From: Lachnospiraceae bacterium
GTDB lineage: Bacteria > Bacillota > Clostridia > Lachnospirales > Lachnospiraceae
DNA: 41,203 bases
Assembly (NCBI GenBank): GCA_028724245.1
Contig: JAQYDI010000035.1
Coordinates: 1 to 41,203 of the forward strand
Direction: 5' to 3'
Positions 1 through 7,743 of the stretch are shown here, piece by piece (position 1 is the stretch's first letter; each line of letters opens with the position of its first letter). The notes under the pieces were generated by a model. It saw only the letters and a list, made by a program, of their open reading frames with translations, made no database searches and was not told the origin of the DNA. The translations under genes were made by a program, and so were the position numbers.

Positions 1-32
1 GATTATCTCAAAGTATCAAGGAGGATTACAAT

Positions 33-560
33 ATGAACAACGAACTCTGGGAAAAATGCGCCGCCTTTCACGGACATGTATGCGGCGGTCTGATGATCGG
101 GTACAAAGCTTCTCTGTACGCCATGGAACTGCTGGAGCTGACCTTTTCCGAGGATGAGCAGGTGGTCTGCATCTCGGAAAATGATGCCTGCGGCGTTGAT
201 GCTATTCAGGTGGCTCTGGGATGCTCTGTGGGGAAGGGCAACCTGCTGTTTCACATGCGGGGAAAGCAGGCATTTTCCTTTTACAACCGGAAAACGGGCA
301 GGTCTGTCCGCCTCGTTCTGAAACCGAAACCTGCGGGCATGACAAAAAAGGAGTCCTTTGCCTACTATCAGGCAAAAGACCCCTGTGAACTTTTTGATGT
401 AAAGGAAACACGTCTCATGCTTCCCGCTTCCGCAAGAATTTTTGATTCCTGTACCTGTGACTGCTGCGGTGAAAGCACAGGCTCCAACTGGATCCGTCTG
501 CAGGGAGACAAAAAACTGTGCCTCGACTGCTATGAGGAATACGACCGTTTTCATGTATAA
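33..560 (+). CDS. FmdE-like protein with C-terminal zinc finger
   Basis: 175 aa. The N-terminal FHGHVCGG segment (about residues 13-20) followed by GYKAS is the signature of the FmdE family, named after formylmethanofuran dehydrogenase subunit E. In bacteria these small proteins are often found near molybdenum or iron metabolism genes and their exact role is unsettled. The C-terminus has a four-cysteine finger (CDCC then CLDC, about residues 146-167), as in many FmdE proteins. An AAGGAGG site lies 8 bases before the ATG, so the start is well supported. The gene faces a convergent LysR gene; upstream context is outside the window. No formylmethanofuran pathway is visible, so a methanogenic role is not implied. 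Family assignment is firm; function is unknown. Confidence 0.85.
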   Translation: MNNELWEKCAAFHGHVCGGLMIGYKASLYAMELLELTFSEDEQVVCISENDACGVDAIQVALGCSVGKGNLLFHMRGKQAFSFYNRKTGRSVRLVLKPKPAGMTKKESFAYYQAKDPCELFDVKETRLMLPASARIFDSCTCDCCGESTGSNWIRLQGDKKLCLDCYEEYDRFHV

Positions 561-615
561 CAGGCTGGATCTCCGATACAGCCCCGCATGTTTTCAGATA
601 CCGATGAATCTGTTC

Positions 616-1554
616 TCAGATATGCACGTCCGTATTTTCTGATTCCCGCATGTGCTCTGTTACATACCGGATAAAATCCTGTACCTCCGGTTTTACGTCT
701 TCCCCGCTGCGCAGAATATACCCGAATGTGACATCGGAGCCTTTTCCGGTTCCGTGAATGGGTATGGCGCGTATCTTTTCATCGACGCAGAGATCGGAGG
801 GCAGGTTATAGCTGATATTGCACAGATCCGTCTCCAGCAGCATGTGGATCAGAAGATGCTCACTGTTGGTGGTGATGATCTGCTGGTTTTTATAAAATGG
901 ATATTCGGCCTGCATATAGCCCGGATTCATATTGACAGCGTAATCATCCTCCTGGGACTGGATAAAACGGTACCCGCGCAGTTCCTGCTCGGACACGCTG
1001 TCCATGTGGTAAAGCGGATTTTTGGGTCCCACAAACAGCAGAGGTTCCATCCGCAGCAGGGGATAGAAAGACAGCTTTTTCCGTGCAAGCAGCTGCCCGG
1101 CAAAGGCATCCTGCCGGTCGGAGATGAAAAGAAATCCTGCATCCGTTTCTCTGCCGGACACGGAATCGATAATCTGCTCCATGCTGCCTTTCACATAATC
1201 CGCATGAAGGCCGCTGTCTTTTTTCTCCATATAATAATGAGAGAAAAGAGCCACCATCCGGTCTCCCGAATTGGCCGCCACCTTCAGCGTCCTGCGCGAA
1301 AGTTCCTCCGGCAGATTGATGATCCGGTTGGAATCGATCAGCACCTGTCTGGCATAATGATAAATATTTTTCCCCGTCTCCGTGGCCTGTACGCCTTTTA
1401 CATTCCGTTCGAACAGGGGGCAGCCAAGTTCATCCTCCAGCGCCTTCACCGTCTTGCTCACATGAGGCTGCGTTGTGTACAAAAGCTCTGCAGCCCGTTT
1501 AAAACTTCCGCAATCCACACTTACCACAAAATACTGCAGCTGTTTTAAATCCAT
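616..1554 (-). CDS. LysR-family transcriptional regulator
   Basis: 312 aa from the ATG at 1554, which has GGAGG seven bases upstream; an upstream in-frame ATG at 1602 lacks such a site. The N-terminal winged helix-turn-helix starts MDLKQLQYFV and contains the typical SFKRAAELLYTTQPHVSKTV helix pair (about residues 18-37), then LEDELGCPLFERN. The rest is the usual periplasmic-binding-protein-like effector domain. Members bind a small-molecule co-inducer and regulate one or a few operons, often divergent neighbours. Here there is no divergent partner: the next gene on the same strand is fur and fmdE-like is convergent. The regulon therefore cannot be guessed from position. Family is firm, target unknown. 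Confidence 0.9.
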   Translation of the reverse strand: MDLKQLQYFVVSVDCGSFKRAAELLYTTQPHVSKTVKALEDELGCPLFERNVKGVQATETGKNIYHYARQVLIDSNRIINLPEELSRRTLKVAANSGDRMVALFSHYYMEKKDSGLHADYVKGSMEQIIDSVSGRETDAGFLFISDRQDAFAGQLLARKKLSFYPLLRMEPLLFVGPKNPLYHMDSVSEQELRGYRFIQSQEDDYAVNMNPGYMQAEYPFYKNQQIITTNSEHLLIHMLLETDLCNISYNLPSDLCVDEKIRAIPIHGTGKGSDVTFGYILRSGEDVKPEVQDFIRYVTEHMRESENTDVHI

Positions 1555-1653
1555 ATTTTCCTCCGATTGCTCAGACTGCCTGCACCATACTGTATCATAC
1601 AATACAAACAGTCCGATAATACTGAAAGGATAGCCCTGTTTTTTCTGTTCGTC

Positions 1654-1727
1654 AAGTCTGTTTTCAGGTTTAAATCTGTTTCAATTCCAAGCCTGTTTTC
1701 AGATTCAGATCTGTTTCAGTTTATTCC
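1654..1727. repeat. Tandem direct repeat of about 35 bp at the 3' end of fur
   Basis: Two adjacent imperfect copies begin AAGTCTGTTTTCAGGTTT (1654) and AAGCCTGTTTTCAGATTC (1689), both continuing into ATCTGTTTCA. The second copy runs over the fur stop codon. It may simply be a local slippage duplication. No function is evident. Confidence 0.6.
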
Positions 1728-2195
1728 TTCGGCAGATTTCAGAAGTACGCAGGAAATATTTCCTGAATGTCCTTTCTCTTCCACTGCTTTTTTCAGCATA
1801 TGCTTCCATTCACGATCCGTAAATTCCACCACATGCTCATTTTCCAGGATCACTTTGCAGCCTCCGCAGGCCGTATAATGATCTTCCGTACAGGTCTTTT
1901 CCGAATCCTGATACATCTGATTGTACGGTACCGCAGACCGGAACACGCCAAGATCTGTCAGTGTGTTGATCATACGGTAAACCGTTGCAATCCCTATGGA
2001 TGCATCTTTCGCTTTGGCTTCATAATAAATTTCCTTGCAGCAGGTACATTCATGAGTAAATACGATGTCCAGTATCAATTTTCTCTGCTTTGTGATCCGA
2101 AAACCATTTTTCCTGAGCAGTTCAAGAATTGCTTCCTTTTCCTGACTGACCCGGGTGAGGGGCTGTTCCCCACTATCTTGTGACCGGTCACTCAT
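1716..2195 (-). CDS. Fur-family metal-responsive repressor
   Basis: 159 aa from the ATG at 2195, which has AAAGGA upstream and follows the stop of the small Cys-rich gene by four bases. The ATG at 2255 in the same frame would overlap that gene heavily and is rejected. Fur features are the N-terminal winged helix (GFRITKQRKLIL, then IGIATVYRMINTL as recognition helix) and a metal-site region EDHYTACGGC followed by EFTDREW. Only one CxxC pair is present; the second C-terminal pair of classical zinc-structured Fur is absent. The gene closes the ferrous-iron uptake operon, so iron-dependent autoregulation is plausible. Subtype (Fur, Zur, PerR) cannot be fixed from sequence alone, but the feo context favours iron. 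Confidence 0.88.
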   Translation of the reverse strand: MSDRSQDSGEQPLTRVSQEKEAILELLRKNGFRITKQRKLILDIVFTHECTCCKEIYYEAKAKDASIGIATVYRMINTLTDLGVFRSAVPYNQMYQDSEKTCTEDHYTACGGCKVILENEHVVEFTDREWKHMLKKAVEEKGHSGNISCVLLKSAEGIN

Positions 2196-2199
2196 AAGA

Positions 2200-2346
2200 T
2201 CATTTCCTTTCCGATTCGCAGCTGTTTTTGCAGCCGCAGCCCGGGCAGCCTGCACATGATTTTCCTGATTTTCTATCCATGTAAATGCTTCTGACCGCCA
2301 GAATAACGATCAATACTACCGCCGCCAGAACAACTGCTGTTCCCAT
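2200..2346 (-). CDS. FeoB-associated Cys-rich membrane protein
   Basis: A 48-aa protein. It starts at the ATG overlapping the feoB stop (TAATG) and ends four bases before fur. One hydrophobic segment (residues 3-18, AVVLAAVVLIVILAV) is followed by a short basic linker and a cysteine cluster CAGCPGCGCKNSC (residues 31-43). This is the layout of the small FeoB-associated Cys-rich membrane proteins found next to feoB in Firmicutes, thought to help ferrous iron transfer at the FeoB pore. Translational coupling to feoB is suggested by the one-base overlap. Function is inferred from family and position; the cysteines could bind iron or a cluster. Confidence 0.88.
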   Translation of the reverse strand: MGTAVVLAAVVLIVILAVRSIYMDRKSGKSCAGCPGCGCKNSCESERK

Positions 2347-4496
2347 TACGCCTTCACTGCTCCTTTCACTGTTCTGTCCTTTTCCTTCTTCCCTGCCAGA
2401 CGAACCAGCAGATAGATAAATACCGCCGCAATGATGACTGCTGCCACCGTACCGATACCGAACGCACCGCCGGTAAGCACATTACCGATCTGGTAAACAA
2501 CCAGTGATGCACAGTATGCCAGAAGCGTCTGATAGCCGATAGCGATAAAAGTCCATTTTGCGCTGTTCATTTCGCGTTTAATCGCTCCGATCGCTGCAAA
2601 ACAGGGCGCACACAGCAGGTTGAAGATCAGATAGGAGTAGGCAGCAATGGCTGTATAATGTGCGCCGATTACTGTCAGAAGCTGCGCATTATCCTCTGCC
2701 ACTTCCTCTCCAATGCCAAACAGGATACCGAAGGTTGCAACCACATTTTCTTTAGCAACAAGACCGGAAACGGCTCCCACTGCCGATCTCCAGTCTCCCC
2801 ATCCAAGCGGTACAAAGATCCAGCAGATGGCGTGACCGATGGAAGCCAGGATGCTGTATTCCTGTTCCATGGGCTCCAGCATGCGGAACTGTCCGTCAAT
2901 AAAACCGAAACCGGACAGAAACCAGATTACGATGGTAGAAAGCAGGATGATCGTACCGGCCTTTTTAATAAAGGACCAGCCTCTTTCCCACATACTTCTC
3001 AGTACATTGCTGACAGTGGGCATATGATAGGCAGGAAGTTCCATAACAAAAGGTGCCGGATCTCCTTTGAATACCTTCGTCTTTTTCAGAATGATTCCCG
3101 AGCAGATAATGGCTGCAATACCGACAAAATATGCACTGGTTGCCACCCATCCCGCATTGCCGAATACAGCGCCTGCGATCATGGCGATAATCGGAAGCTT
3201 GGCTCCGCAGGGGATAAATGTCGTTGTAATAATCGTCATTTTGCGGTCGCGGTCATTTTCAATGGTTCGGGACGCCATAATGCCGGGAACACCGCATCCG
3301 GTACCGATCAGGATTGGAATAAAAGATTTTCCGGAGAGACCGAATCTTCTGAAAATACGGTCCATGATAAATGCGATACGTGCCATATAACCGCAGGCCT
3401 CCAGAAATGCCAGAAAGATAAACAGCACCAGCATCTGGGGCACAAAGCCGAGAACAGCACCCACACCGGCTATGATACCGTCAACGATCAGGCTTACCAG
3501 CCAGTCTGCGCAGCCGATGCTTTCCAGAAATCCCTGCACTGCAGGAGGAATGATATCGCCGAACAGCACGTCATTGGTCCAATCTGTTACAAAACTGCCC
3601 ACTGTCGTTACGGAAATATAGTAAACAAGAAACATAACTGCCGCAAATATGGGCAGCGCCAGAAAACGGTTTGTTACGATCCGGTCGATCTTATCGGAAA
3701 CTGTCAGTTTATTCTGATTGACCCGTTTGCAGCATTTATTAATAATAGAAGAAATATAAATATACCGATCATTGGTGATAATGCTTTCCGAATCGTCATC
3801 CATAGCTTCTTCCACAGCAGTAATGATACTTTCCACATCCGGTTTTCTGGTCATGCGGGCCGCGATCTTCTCGTCTCTTTCAAACAGTTTGATGGCAAAG
3901 AAACGTTTCCGGGATTCTTCCACGTCACTTCCCAGAAATGATTCGATCTGAACCAGCGCATCCTCAACCTTTTTGTCAAATGTATGTACCGCCATCTGAG
4001 CCTTGCTGTGTTTTCCGGCTTCCACTGCCATTTTTGCCGCTTCAGCGATACCGGTTCCTTTCAGCGCGGAAATTGACGCTACTTTGCAGCCCAGAGTCCT
4101 GGAAAGCTTGTCGATGTAAATCTCATCACCATTTTTTTCCACCACATCCATCATATTAACAGCCATAACAACCGGAATGCCCAGTTCCATCAGCTGTGTA
4201 GTCAGATACAGGTTCCGCTCCAGATTGGTACCGTCCACAATATTCAGGATCACATCCGGCCGTTCATCAATCAGATAATTTCTGGCCACAACCTCTTCCA
4301 GTGTATAAGGAGACAGAGAATAGATACCGGGAAGATCCGTCACTGTTACATCCTCATATTCCTTTAATTTACCTTCTTTTTTCTCTACTGTAACGCCTGG
4401 CCAGTTTCCCACAAACTGATTGGAACCGGTCAGCGCATTGAACAATGTGGTCTTACCGCAGTTGGGGTTGCCTGCAAGCGCAATCTTCGTTGCCAT
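2346..4496 (-). CDS. feoB: Ferrous iron transport protein B
   Basis: 716 aa, close to the usual FeoB length. The N-terminal GTPase domain shows G1 GNPNCGKT (residues 9-16), G3 DLPG (54-57) and G4 NMMD (114-117). A helical regulatory domain follows, then a membrane domain with two Gate repeats, including the conserved GTGCGVPGIMASR region and a second CAPCFAAIGAI segment. FeoB takes up Fe(II) across the cytoplasmic membrane, mainly under anoxic or acidic conditions. It is third in a minus-strand operon after two feoA genes. A 90-base gap before it holds a GGTTAG/CTAACC palindrome. A GGAGG site lies just upstream of the ATG. Assignment is secure. Confidence 0.97.
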   Translation of the reverse strand: MATKIALAGNPNCGKTTLFNALTGSNQFVGNWPGVTVEKKEGKLKEYEDVTVTDLPGIYSLSPYTLEEVVARNYLIDERPDVILNIVDGTNLERNLYLTTQLMELGIPVVMAVNMMDVVEKNGDEIYIDKLSRTLGCKVASISALKGTGIAEAAKMAVEAGKHSKAQMAVHTFDKKVEDALVQIESFLGSDVEESRKRFFAIKLFERDEKIAARMTRKPDVESIITAVEEAMDDDSESIITNDRYIYISSIINKCCKRVNQNKLTVSDKIDRIVTNRFLALPIFAAVMFLVYYISVTTVGSFVTDWTNDVLFGDIIPPAVQGFLESIGCADWLVSLIVDGIIAGVGAVLGFVPQMLVLFIFLAFLEACGYMARIAFIMDRIFRRFGLSGKSFIPILIGTGCGVPGIMASRTIENDRDRKMTIITTTFIPCGAKLPIIAMIAGAVFGNAGWVATSAYFVGIAAIICSGIILKKTKVFKGDPAPFVMELPAYHMPTVSNVLRSMWERGWSFIKKAGTIILLSTIVIWFLSGFGFIDGQFRMLEPMEQEYSILASIGHAICWIFVPLGWGDWRSAVGAVSGLVAKENVVATFGILFGIGEEVAEDNAQLLTVIGAHYTAIAAYSYLIFNLLCAPCFAAIGAIKREMNSAKWTFIAIGYQTLLAYCASLVVYQIGNVLTGGAFGIGTVAAVIIAAVFIYLLVRLAGKKEKDRTVKGAVKA

Positions 4497-4521
4497 TGTT
4501 TTTCTTCCTCCTTCAGAATCA

Positions 4522-4539
4522 GGTTAGATTTTGCTAACC
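4522..4539. promoter_or_regulatory. GGTTAG-N6-CTAACC palindrome between feoA and feoB
   Basis: Perfect 6-bp arms at 4522-4527 and 4534-4539. It shares the GTTAG/CTAAC core with two palindromes at the feo promoter. It could be an internal operator or an mRNA hairpin; there is no U-tract, so it is not an intrinsic terminator. Confidence 0.5.
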
Positions 4540-4586
4540 AACAGTCTTTAAAAAAGATTCCTGACGCTGTACAGCGCCATCGGAAT

Positions 4587-4814
4587 CTACTTTACTTCTA
4601 TCATTTCTGCATCTGCCTTTCTTAAAGACAGTTCATAACCTCTCACCGTGACTTCCACCGGATCGCCAAGAGGTGCCACCTTACGTACATAAACGCTGGT
4701 TCCTTTTGTAATACCCATATCCATGATTCTGCGTTTTACAGCACCTTCACCATGGAGCTTTACAACAGTAACCATGTTTCCACAGGGAACTTCTTTCAAA
4801 GTCTGCATCATCAT
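4587..4814 (-). CDS. feoA: FeoA-domain protein (second copy)
   Basis: 75 aa SH3-like FeoA domain. The typical core is seen: a start in KEVPCGNMVTVVKL, then RRIMDMGITKGTSVYV, then GDPVEVTVRGYELSLRKADA and a short hydrophobic end. FeoA proteins are small cytoplasmic partners thought to modulate FeoB. Three ATG codons are consecutive (4814, 4811, 4808); AAAGGA upstream fits any of them. The gene sits between the first feoA (20-base gap) and feoB (90-base gap). Two unlinked FeoA domains before FeoB is a common arrangement in Clostridia. Family assignment is firm; division of labour between the two copies is unknown. Confidence 0.92.
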   Translation of the reverse strand: MMMQTLKEVPCGNMVTVVKLHGEGAVKRRIMDMGITKGTSVYVRKVAPLGDPVEVTVRGYELSLRKADAEMIEVK

Positions 4815-4834
4815 TTCTTTCCTTTCTCAGCATA

Positions 4835-5047
4835 TCAGGCAACCATGATTTTCGTGGCCAGACCACGGTCCAGCGCAATACGTACTCCCTTTACCTGAAG
4901 AATCATCCCTGCTGCATTATGCCCGATCACCTGAATCTCTGTGCCAGGTGCAAAACCAAGGTTCTGCAGGTGACGGATTACATCTTCTTTGCCTTTCAAT
5001 GCAGTAATCTTTTTAATTTCTCCCACATTCATAAATGCCAGTGCCAT
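4835..5047 (-). CDS. feoA: FeoA-domain protein (first gene of feo operon)
   Basis: 70 aa from the ATG at 5047, which has GGGAGG ten bases upstream. The frame is open further, to an ATG at 5092, but that extension (rich in Trp, Arg and Gly) is not FeoA-like. The domain reads MNVGEIKKITALKG, then HLQNLGFAPGTEIQVIG and VKGVRIALDRGLATKI, the standard FeoA fold elements. It is the first gene after the promoter at 5172-5200. It probably acts with FeoB in Fe(II) uptake. Assignment is firm by family motif and operon position. Confidence 0.92.
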   Translation of the reverse strand: MALAFMNVGEIKKITALKGKEDVIRHLQNLGFAPGTEIQVIGHNAAGMILQVKGVRIALDRGLATKIMVA

Positions 5048-5133
5048 CACACAAATACCTCCCGTTCCTTCTCTCCAGCAGAAATTCTTCAAATCCTTCG
5101 CAGGGGAGTTTCTATTCCATTTTGGGGTTACCT

Positions 5134-5155
5134 GAAACTAACAAAAGTTAGTTTC
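5134..5155. promoter_or_regulatory. Candidate metalloregulator operator O1 of feo operon
   Basis: Perfect inverted repeat: 9-bp arms GAAACTAAC (5134-5142) and GTTAGTTTC (5147-5155) around AAAA. It lies about 17 bases downstream of the -10 box, where a bound repressor would block transcription. The core resembles half-sites of DtxR-type iron regulators more than a classical Fur box. The regulator is not proven. Confidence 0.65.
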
Positions 5156-5171
5156 TTTTAACTTCAAACAG

Positions 5172-5200
5172 ATTATACATGCATTAGAAGTTAAAGTCAA
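5172..5200 (-). promoter_or_regulatory. Sigma-A promoter of the feo operon
   Basis: On the minus strand, -35 TTGACT (5195-5200), a 17-base spacer and -10 TATAAT (5172-5177). It reads into feoA. The boxes are near consensus, so strong expression is expected when derepressed. Confidence 0.85.
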
Positions 5201-5209
5201 CTAACTTTC
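5187..5209. promoter_or_regulatory. Candidate operator O2 overlapping feo -35 box
   Basis: AAGTTA (5188-5193) and TAACTT (5202-5207) form a 6-bp inverted repeat that covers the -35 hexamer. On the minus strand it again contains AGTTAG, the same half-site as in O1. Confidence 0.5.
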
Positions 5210-5264
5210 ATTGAATTTCTTCCGATCTTATTGAGAAATATTATCATTTAGGCAGGACGGCAAT

Positions 5265-6140
5265 TTATTCCAGAATTTTTCTGACCTCATCCTCGGAAAT
5301 CCGGCTGATTTCTGCAATTTCATCCGGAGACTTCCCCTGAAGAAACAATTTAAACACTGTTTTTGCCAAATCCACACCTTCCTGACGACCTTCCTGAAGT
5401 CCTTCCTGACGCCCCTGCTCCATTCCCAGCTTCCGCGCACTGTTCATCTGGGAATTGTAATCCCTCAATGCTCTTTCTCTTGCTTCATATTCCAGACGCT
5501 TTTTCTCATCTGCGCTGAGTTCCATCAGCGTATTACAGGCTTCATCCAGATATTCATTCTTCTTTGCCATATCGCAAAACTCCTTTCTGCTTTTGCCGTT
5601 GAAAAACTGCATCCAGTCAATAACCCCGCTTCTTCCCACCTCAACCGGCAGGAGTTTTCTTAATTCCAGTATCTGTATTTCCATCAAATCCGTATACATT
5701 TTACCACTCTTTTCATCTCGGAAATGAATCACCCGATAACATTCACTGTCCTCCGGAAAATGAACAAAATCCAGAATACTTACATGAATACATTTTTTCA
5801 GGGCTTCATACGGCTCACCTTTTTTCAGCTGTCCTGTATACATTTTTCCCAGATAAAAAAGAATTCTTTTTTCCCAGTAAGCAAAATATGCAACCTGCAT
5901 CTCCATATCCAGCTGTGTTCCGTCCTCCAGGGCAACTCTTACATCAAGGATCCCTTCCTTATCCTCCGGTGTATCTCTGCCAAGTATGGTAGGCATCAAT
6001 ACCGTCTGTGTGATATCATCCGGAGAACAGTTCAGAAGTGCTGAAATAAATCCCTTCCTCACTTTCTCGTTCTGCATCAGTTCTTTAAAACAAAAATCTA
6101 CAGTAGGCAGCATAATAAAGTCATCTTCTGTTTTTTTCAT
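5265..6140 (-). CDS. Rpn-family PD-(D/E)XK nuclease / putative transposase-like protein
   Basis: 291 aa. The protein matches the Rpn / PDDEXK_2 family: an N-terminal segment with DFCFKELM, then the nuclease core GILDVRVALEDG followed by QLDMEMQ (residues about 63-83), giving the D...ExQ active-site pattern. The C-terminal half is helical with a charged repeat GRQEGLQEGRQEG (about residues 248-260), typical of this family, then a short SPDEIAEISRISEDEV motif. Rpn proteins are linked to recombination and, in some cases, phage defence; they are often multicopy and mobile in gut Firmicutes. AAAGGAG precedes the ATG. It is probably monocistronic. The family is firm; the biological role is open. 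Confidence 0.85.
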   Translation of the reverse strand: MKKTEDDFIMLPTVDFCFKELMQNEKVRKGFISALLNCSPDDITQTVLMPTILGRDTPEDKEGILDVRVALEDGTQLDMEMQVAYFAYWEKRILFYLGKMYTGQLKKGEPYEALKKCIHVSILDFVHFPEDSECYRVIHFRDEKSGKMYTDLMEIQILELRKLLPVEVGRSGVIDWMQFFNGKSRKEFCDMAKKNEYLDEACNTLMELSADEKKRLEYEARERALRDYNSQMNSARKLGMEQGRQEGLQEGRQEGVDLAKTVFKLFLQGKSPDEIAEISRISEDEVRKILE

Positions 6141-6190
6141 TACAAACTCCTTTCATTCCTGCAGGCAAAATGTTAAAAGGAGATATCTGT

Positions 6191-6219
6191 ATTATATCAG
6201 ATTACAGAACATCTGAACA
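6191..6219 (-). promoter_or_regulatory. Probable promoter of the Rpn-like gene
   Basis: Extended -10 TGATATAAT (TATAAT at 6191-6196) with a weak -35 TGTTCA (6214-6219) 17 bases away on the minus strand. The region also contains CTGAACAG, the core of the dispersed palindromes. Confidence 0.5.
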
Positions 6220-6531
6220 GAAAAATATCCGTCAAATACCGTTATCATTTACATTTTCCTGCTGACAAATAATTATTACATTCAGGAAACAAGCGGCAGA
6301 ACTGCCTGACCTGATATCCATAGAGACTGCTTTTATGAGAGCTGCTGCTCTTCATATAAAAGCAAAGCAGCGAACAGAACGCCCGCTTTGAAGTGTATCT
6401 TTATAATACTATAGTTTGCATAAATAGTCAACTATTTCTATAATCTTATTATGTATAATATCTCTTATTCTTATCAGGATGATTTCCGTATAGGGTATCT
6501 GATCGATCACACAGCTAAGATAGTTCAAACG
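6220..6531. other. Intergenic region without gene
   Basis: No coding signal is seen. An imperfect hairpin at 6328-6364 pairs TGCTTTTAT with ATAAAAGCA. It lacks a T-run, so it is not a clear terminator. Confidence 0.5.
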
Positions 6532-6567
6532 CAAAAAAAGAGGTCTGAAGAAATTCTTCAGACCTCT
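6532..6567 (-). terminator. Intrinsic terminator of tRNA-Arg
   Basis: 12-bp perfect stem (6539-6550 with 6556-6567) and a 5-base loop. On the minus strand it is followed by seven T residues, just downstream of the tRNA 3' end. Confidence 0.93.
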
Positions 6568-6572
6568 GTCTA

Positions 6573-6646
<74 letters not shown>

Positions 6647-6677
6647 ATCCTGTTGCTGTGTTCCAGCGACGTTATAT

Positions 6678-6706
6678 ATATTACATCATGTTCCCATAAA
6701 AGTCAA
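6678..6706 (-). promoter_or_regulatory. Promoter of tRNA-Arg
   Basis: -35 TTGACT (6701-6706), a 17-base spacer and -10 TAATAT (6678-6683) on the minus strand, about 30 bases before the tRNA 5' end. Confidence 0.75.
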
Positions 6707-6744
6707 GCATTTTTTCAAAATTTTTTCAAAAAAGAAAACGACGG

Positions 6745-6877
6745 ATAACTGTTCAGACTTTGGCCAGGGAAGTGTAGTCTTTGAGGCAGAATGACTGTAA
6801 TATCCTGTACAGGATACCACAGTCATTCTGCCGCCGCAGGTTATGTCATCCCGGCAAAAATGAAGTTCTAAACAGTA
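6745..6877. repeat. Palindromic dispersed element, type B copy 1
   Basis: It starts ATAACTGTTCAGA and ends TTCTAAACAGTA. It shares GGCCAG-like, GAGGCAGAATGACTGTAA and TATCCTGTACAGG blocks with the element at 34307-34408, in the opposite orientation. A perfect 14-bp inner inverted repeat (GGCAGAATGACTGT with ACAGTCATTCTGCC) makes a strong hairpin. It is non-coding. A further partial end, CCCATGTACTGTTCAG, lies at 6926-6940. Confidence 0.7.
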
Positions 6878-6990
6878 TGGAGAAGAGTCACATAATCTTG
6901 CAATTCTTTTTTATACTTCTTCCTCCCATGTACTGTTCAGTACTTCATTCGCCTGAAAAGAGAAAAACTTCGCGGCAGATTGAACGCAGC

Positions 6991-7728
6991 TTACAGCTCC
7001 AGTTCTTCTCCTTCACTGCAGATCTGCGTCAGTACGCCGTCAGATATCAGATACGCCAGCCCGCAGATCCGGGTTTTTCCATCCTGCACCAGCACATAAC
7101 TTCCATCCACCAGTGCATAAAACTTCCGTCCCATACTGTCTTTGTATGTGATATCTTCATACAGACGCTGTCCATCCAGATAGTAATCCTTCACTTTCTG
7201 GTAATGAGGAAGAATCATCACATCCGTCAGTCCCAGACCGGGAATAAACCGCTCGTAAGACGGGTCAACGGACTCCCCTTCTTCTTCCGGCTGTGCATAA
7301 ACCGTTTCCGCGCAGTTCATGGTTCCGGCGCTGATTCCCATGACCGTTCCTGTATAACCCCTGATTCGCTCTTTCAGTCCGATTCTCCGGAAAAATGCAT
7401 TCTGTGTGGGAACATGCCCTCCCGCCAGAATGATCATATCACTTTGAGCGATGAGCCTGTCTGCATCCGCCTCATTTCTGGAATCGCAGATATCCATACA
7501 GGAAAATGTCATGCCATAATACGAAAATGCTTTGTAAAATGTATCTTTCATTTCATCATTCATGGCAAAATGATCGGGATATGCGCTGATGATCAACCCC
7601 CTTGATTCCGGCTTCCACCCCTCAGACATCCGCTTCACGAAACCATTGGCCTCATTCAGAATGCAGGGGAGAGAAACACCTTCGGGCACACGGTCATCAC
7701 ATGGACTGCTTGTTAAAAACAATCTCAT
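6991..7728 (-). CDS. Peptidase E-like (S51) serine hydrolase
   Basis: 245 aa. The fold is that of the class I glutamine amidotransferase-like superfamily. An AGGH motif (about residues 101-104) and the nucleophile elbow GISAGTMN (about 131-138, Ser in GxSAG) mark peptidase family S51, which includes dipeptidase E (cleaving N-terminal Asp from dipeptides) and cyanophycinase. No cyanophycin synthetase is visible, so a dipeptidase role is more likely. AAAAGGAG precedes the ATG, with CTGAACAG in the spacer. It starts 15 bases after the transketolase C-terminal gene and is probably co-transcribed with it. Family is firm; substrate is inferred. Confidence 0.85.
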   Translation of the reverse strand: MRLFLTSSPCDDRVPEGVSLPCILNEANGFVKRMSEGWKPESRGLIISAYPDHFAMNDEMKDTFYKAFSYYGMTFSCMDICDSRNEADADRLIAQSDMIILAGGHVPTQNAFFRRIGLKERIRGYTGTVMGISAGTMNCAETVYAQPEEEGESVDPSYERFIPGLGLTDVMILPHYQKVKDYYLDGQRLYEDITYKDSMGRKFYALVDGSYVLVQDGKTRICGLAYLISDGVLTQICSEGEELEL

Positions 7729-7743
7729 CTGTTCAGACTCCTT

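Noticed and set aside
652..1548. 298-aa plus-strand open frame
   Set aside because: It is a shadow of the LysR gene with no recognisable motif.
2195..2255. Longer Fur start at 2255
   Set aside because: It would overlap the small Cys-rich gene by most of its second half; the start at 2195 has a good ribosome site and a 4-base gap.
2658..3941. 427-aa open frame on the plus strand
   Set aside because: It lies entirely opposite feoB, is rich in Cys, His and Asn, and has no family motif; it is an antisense shadow.
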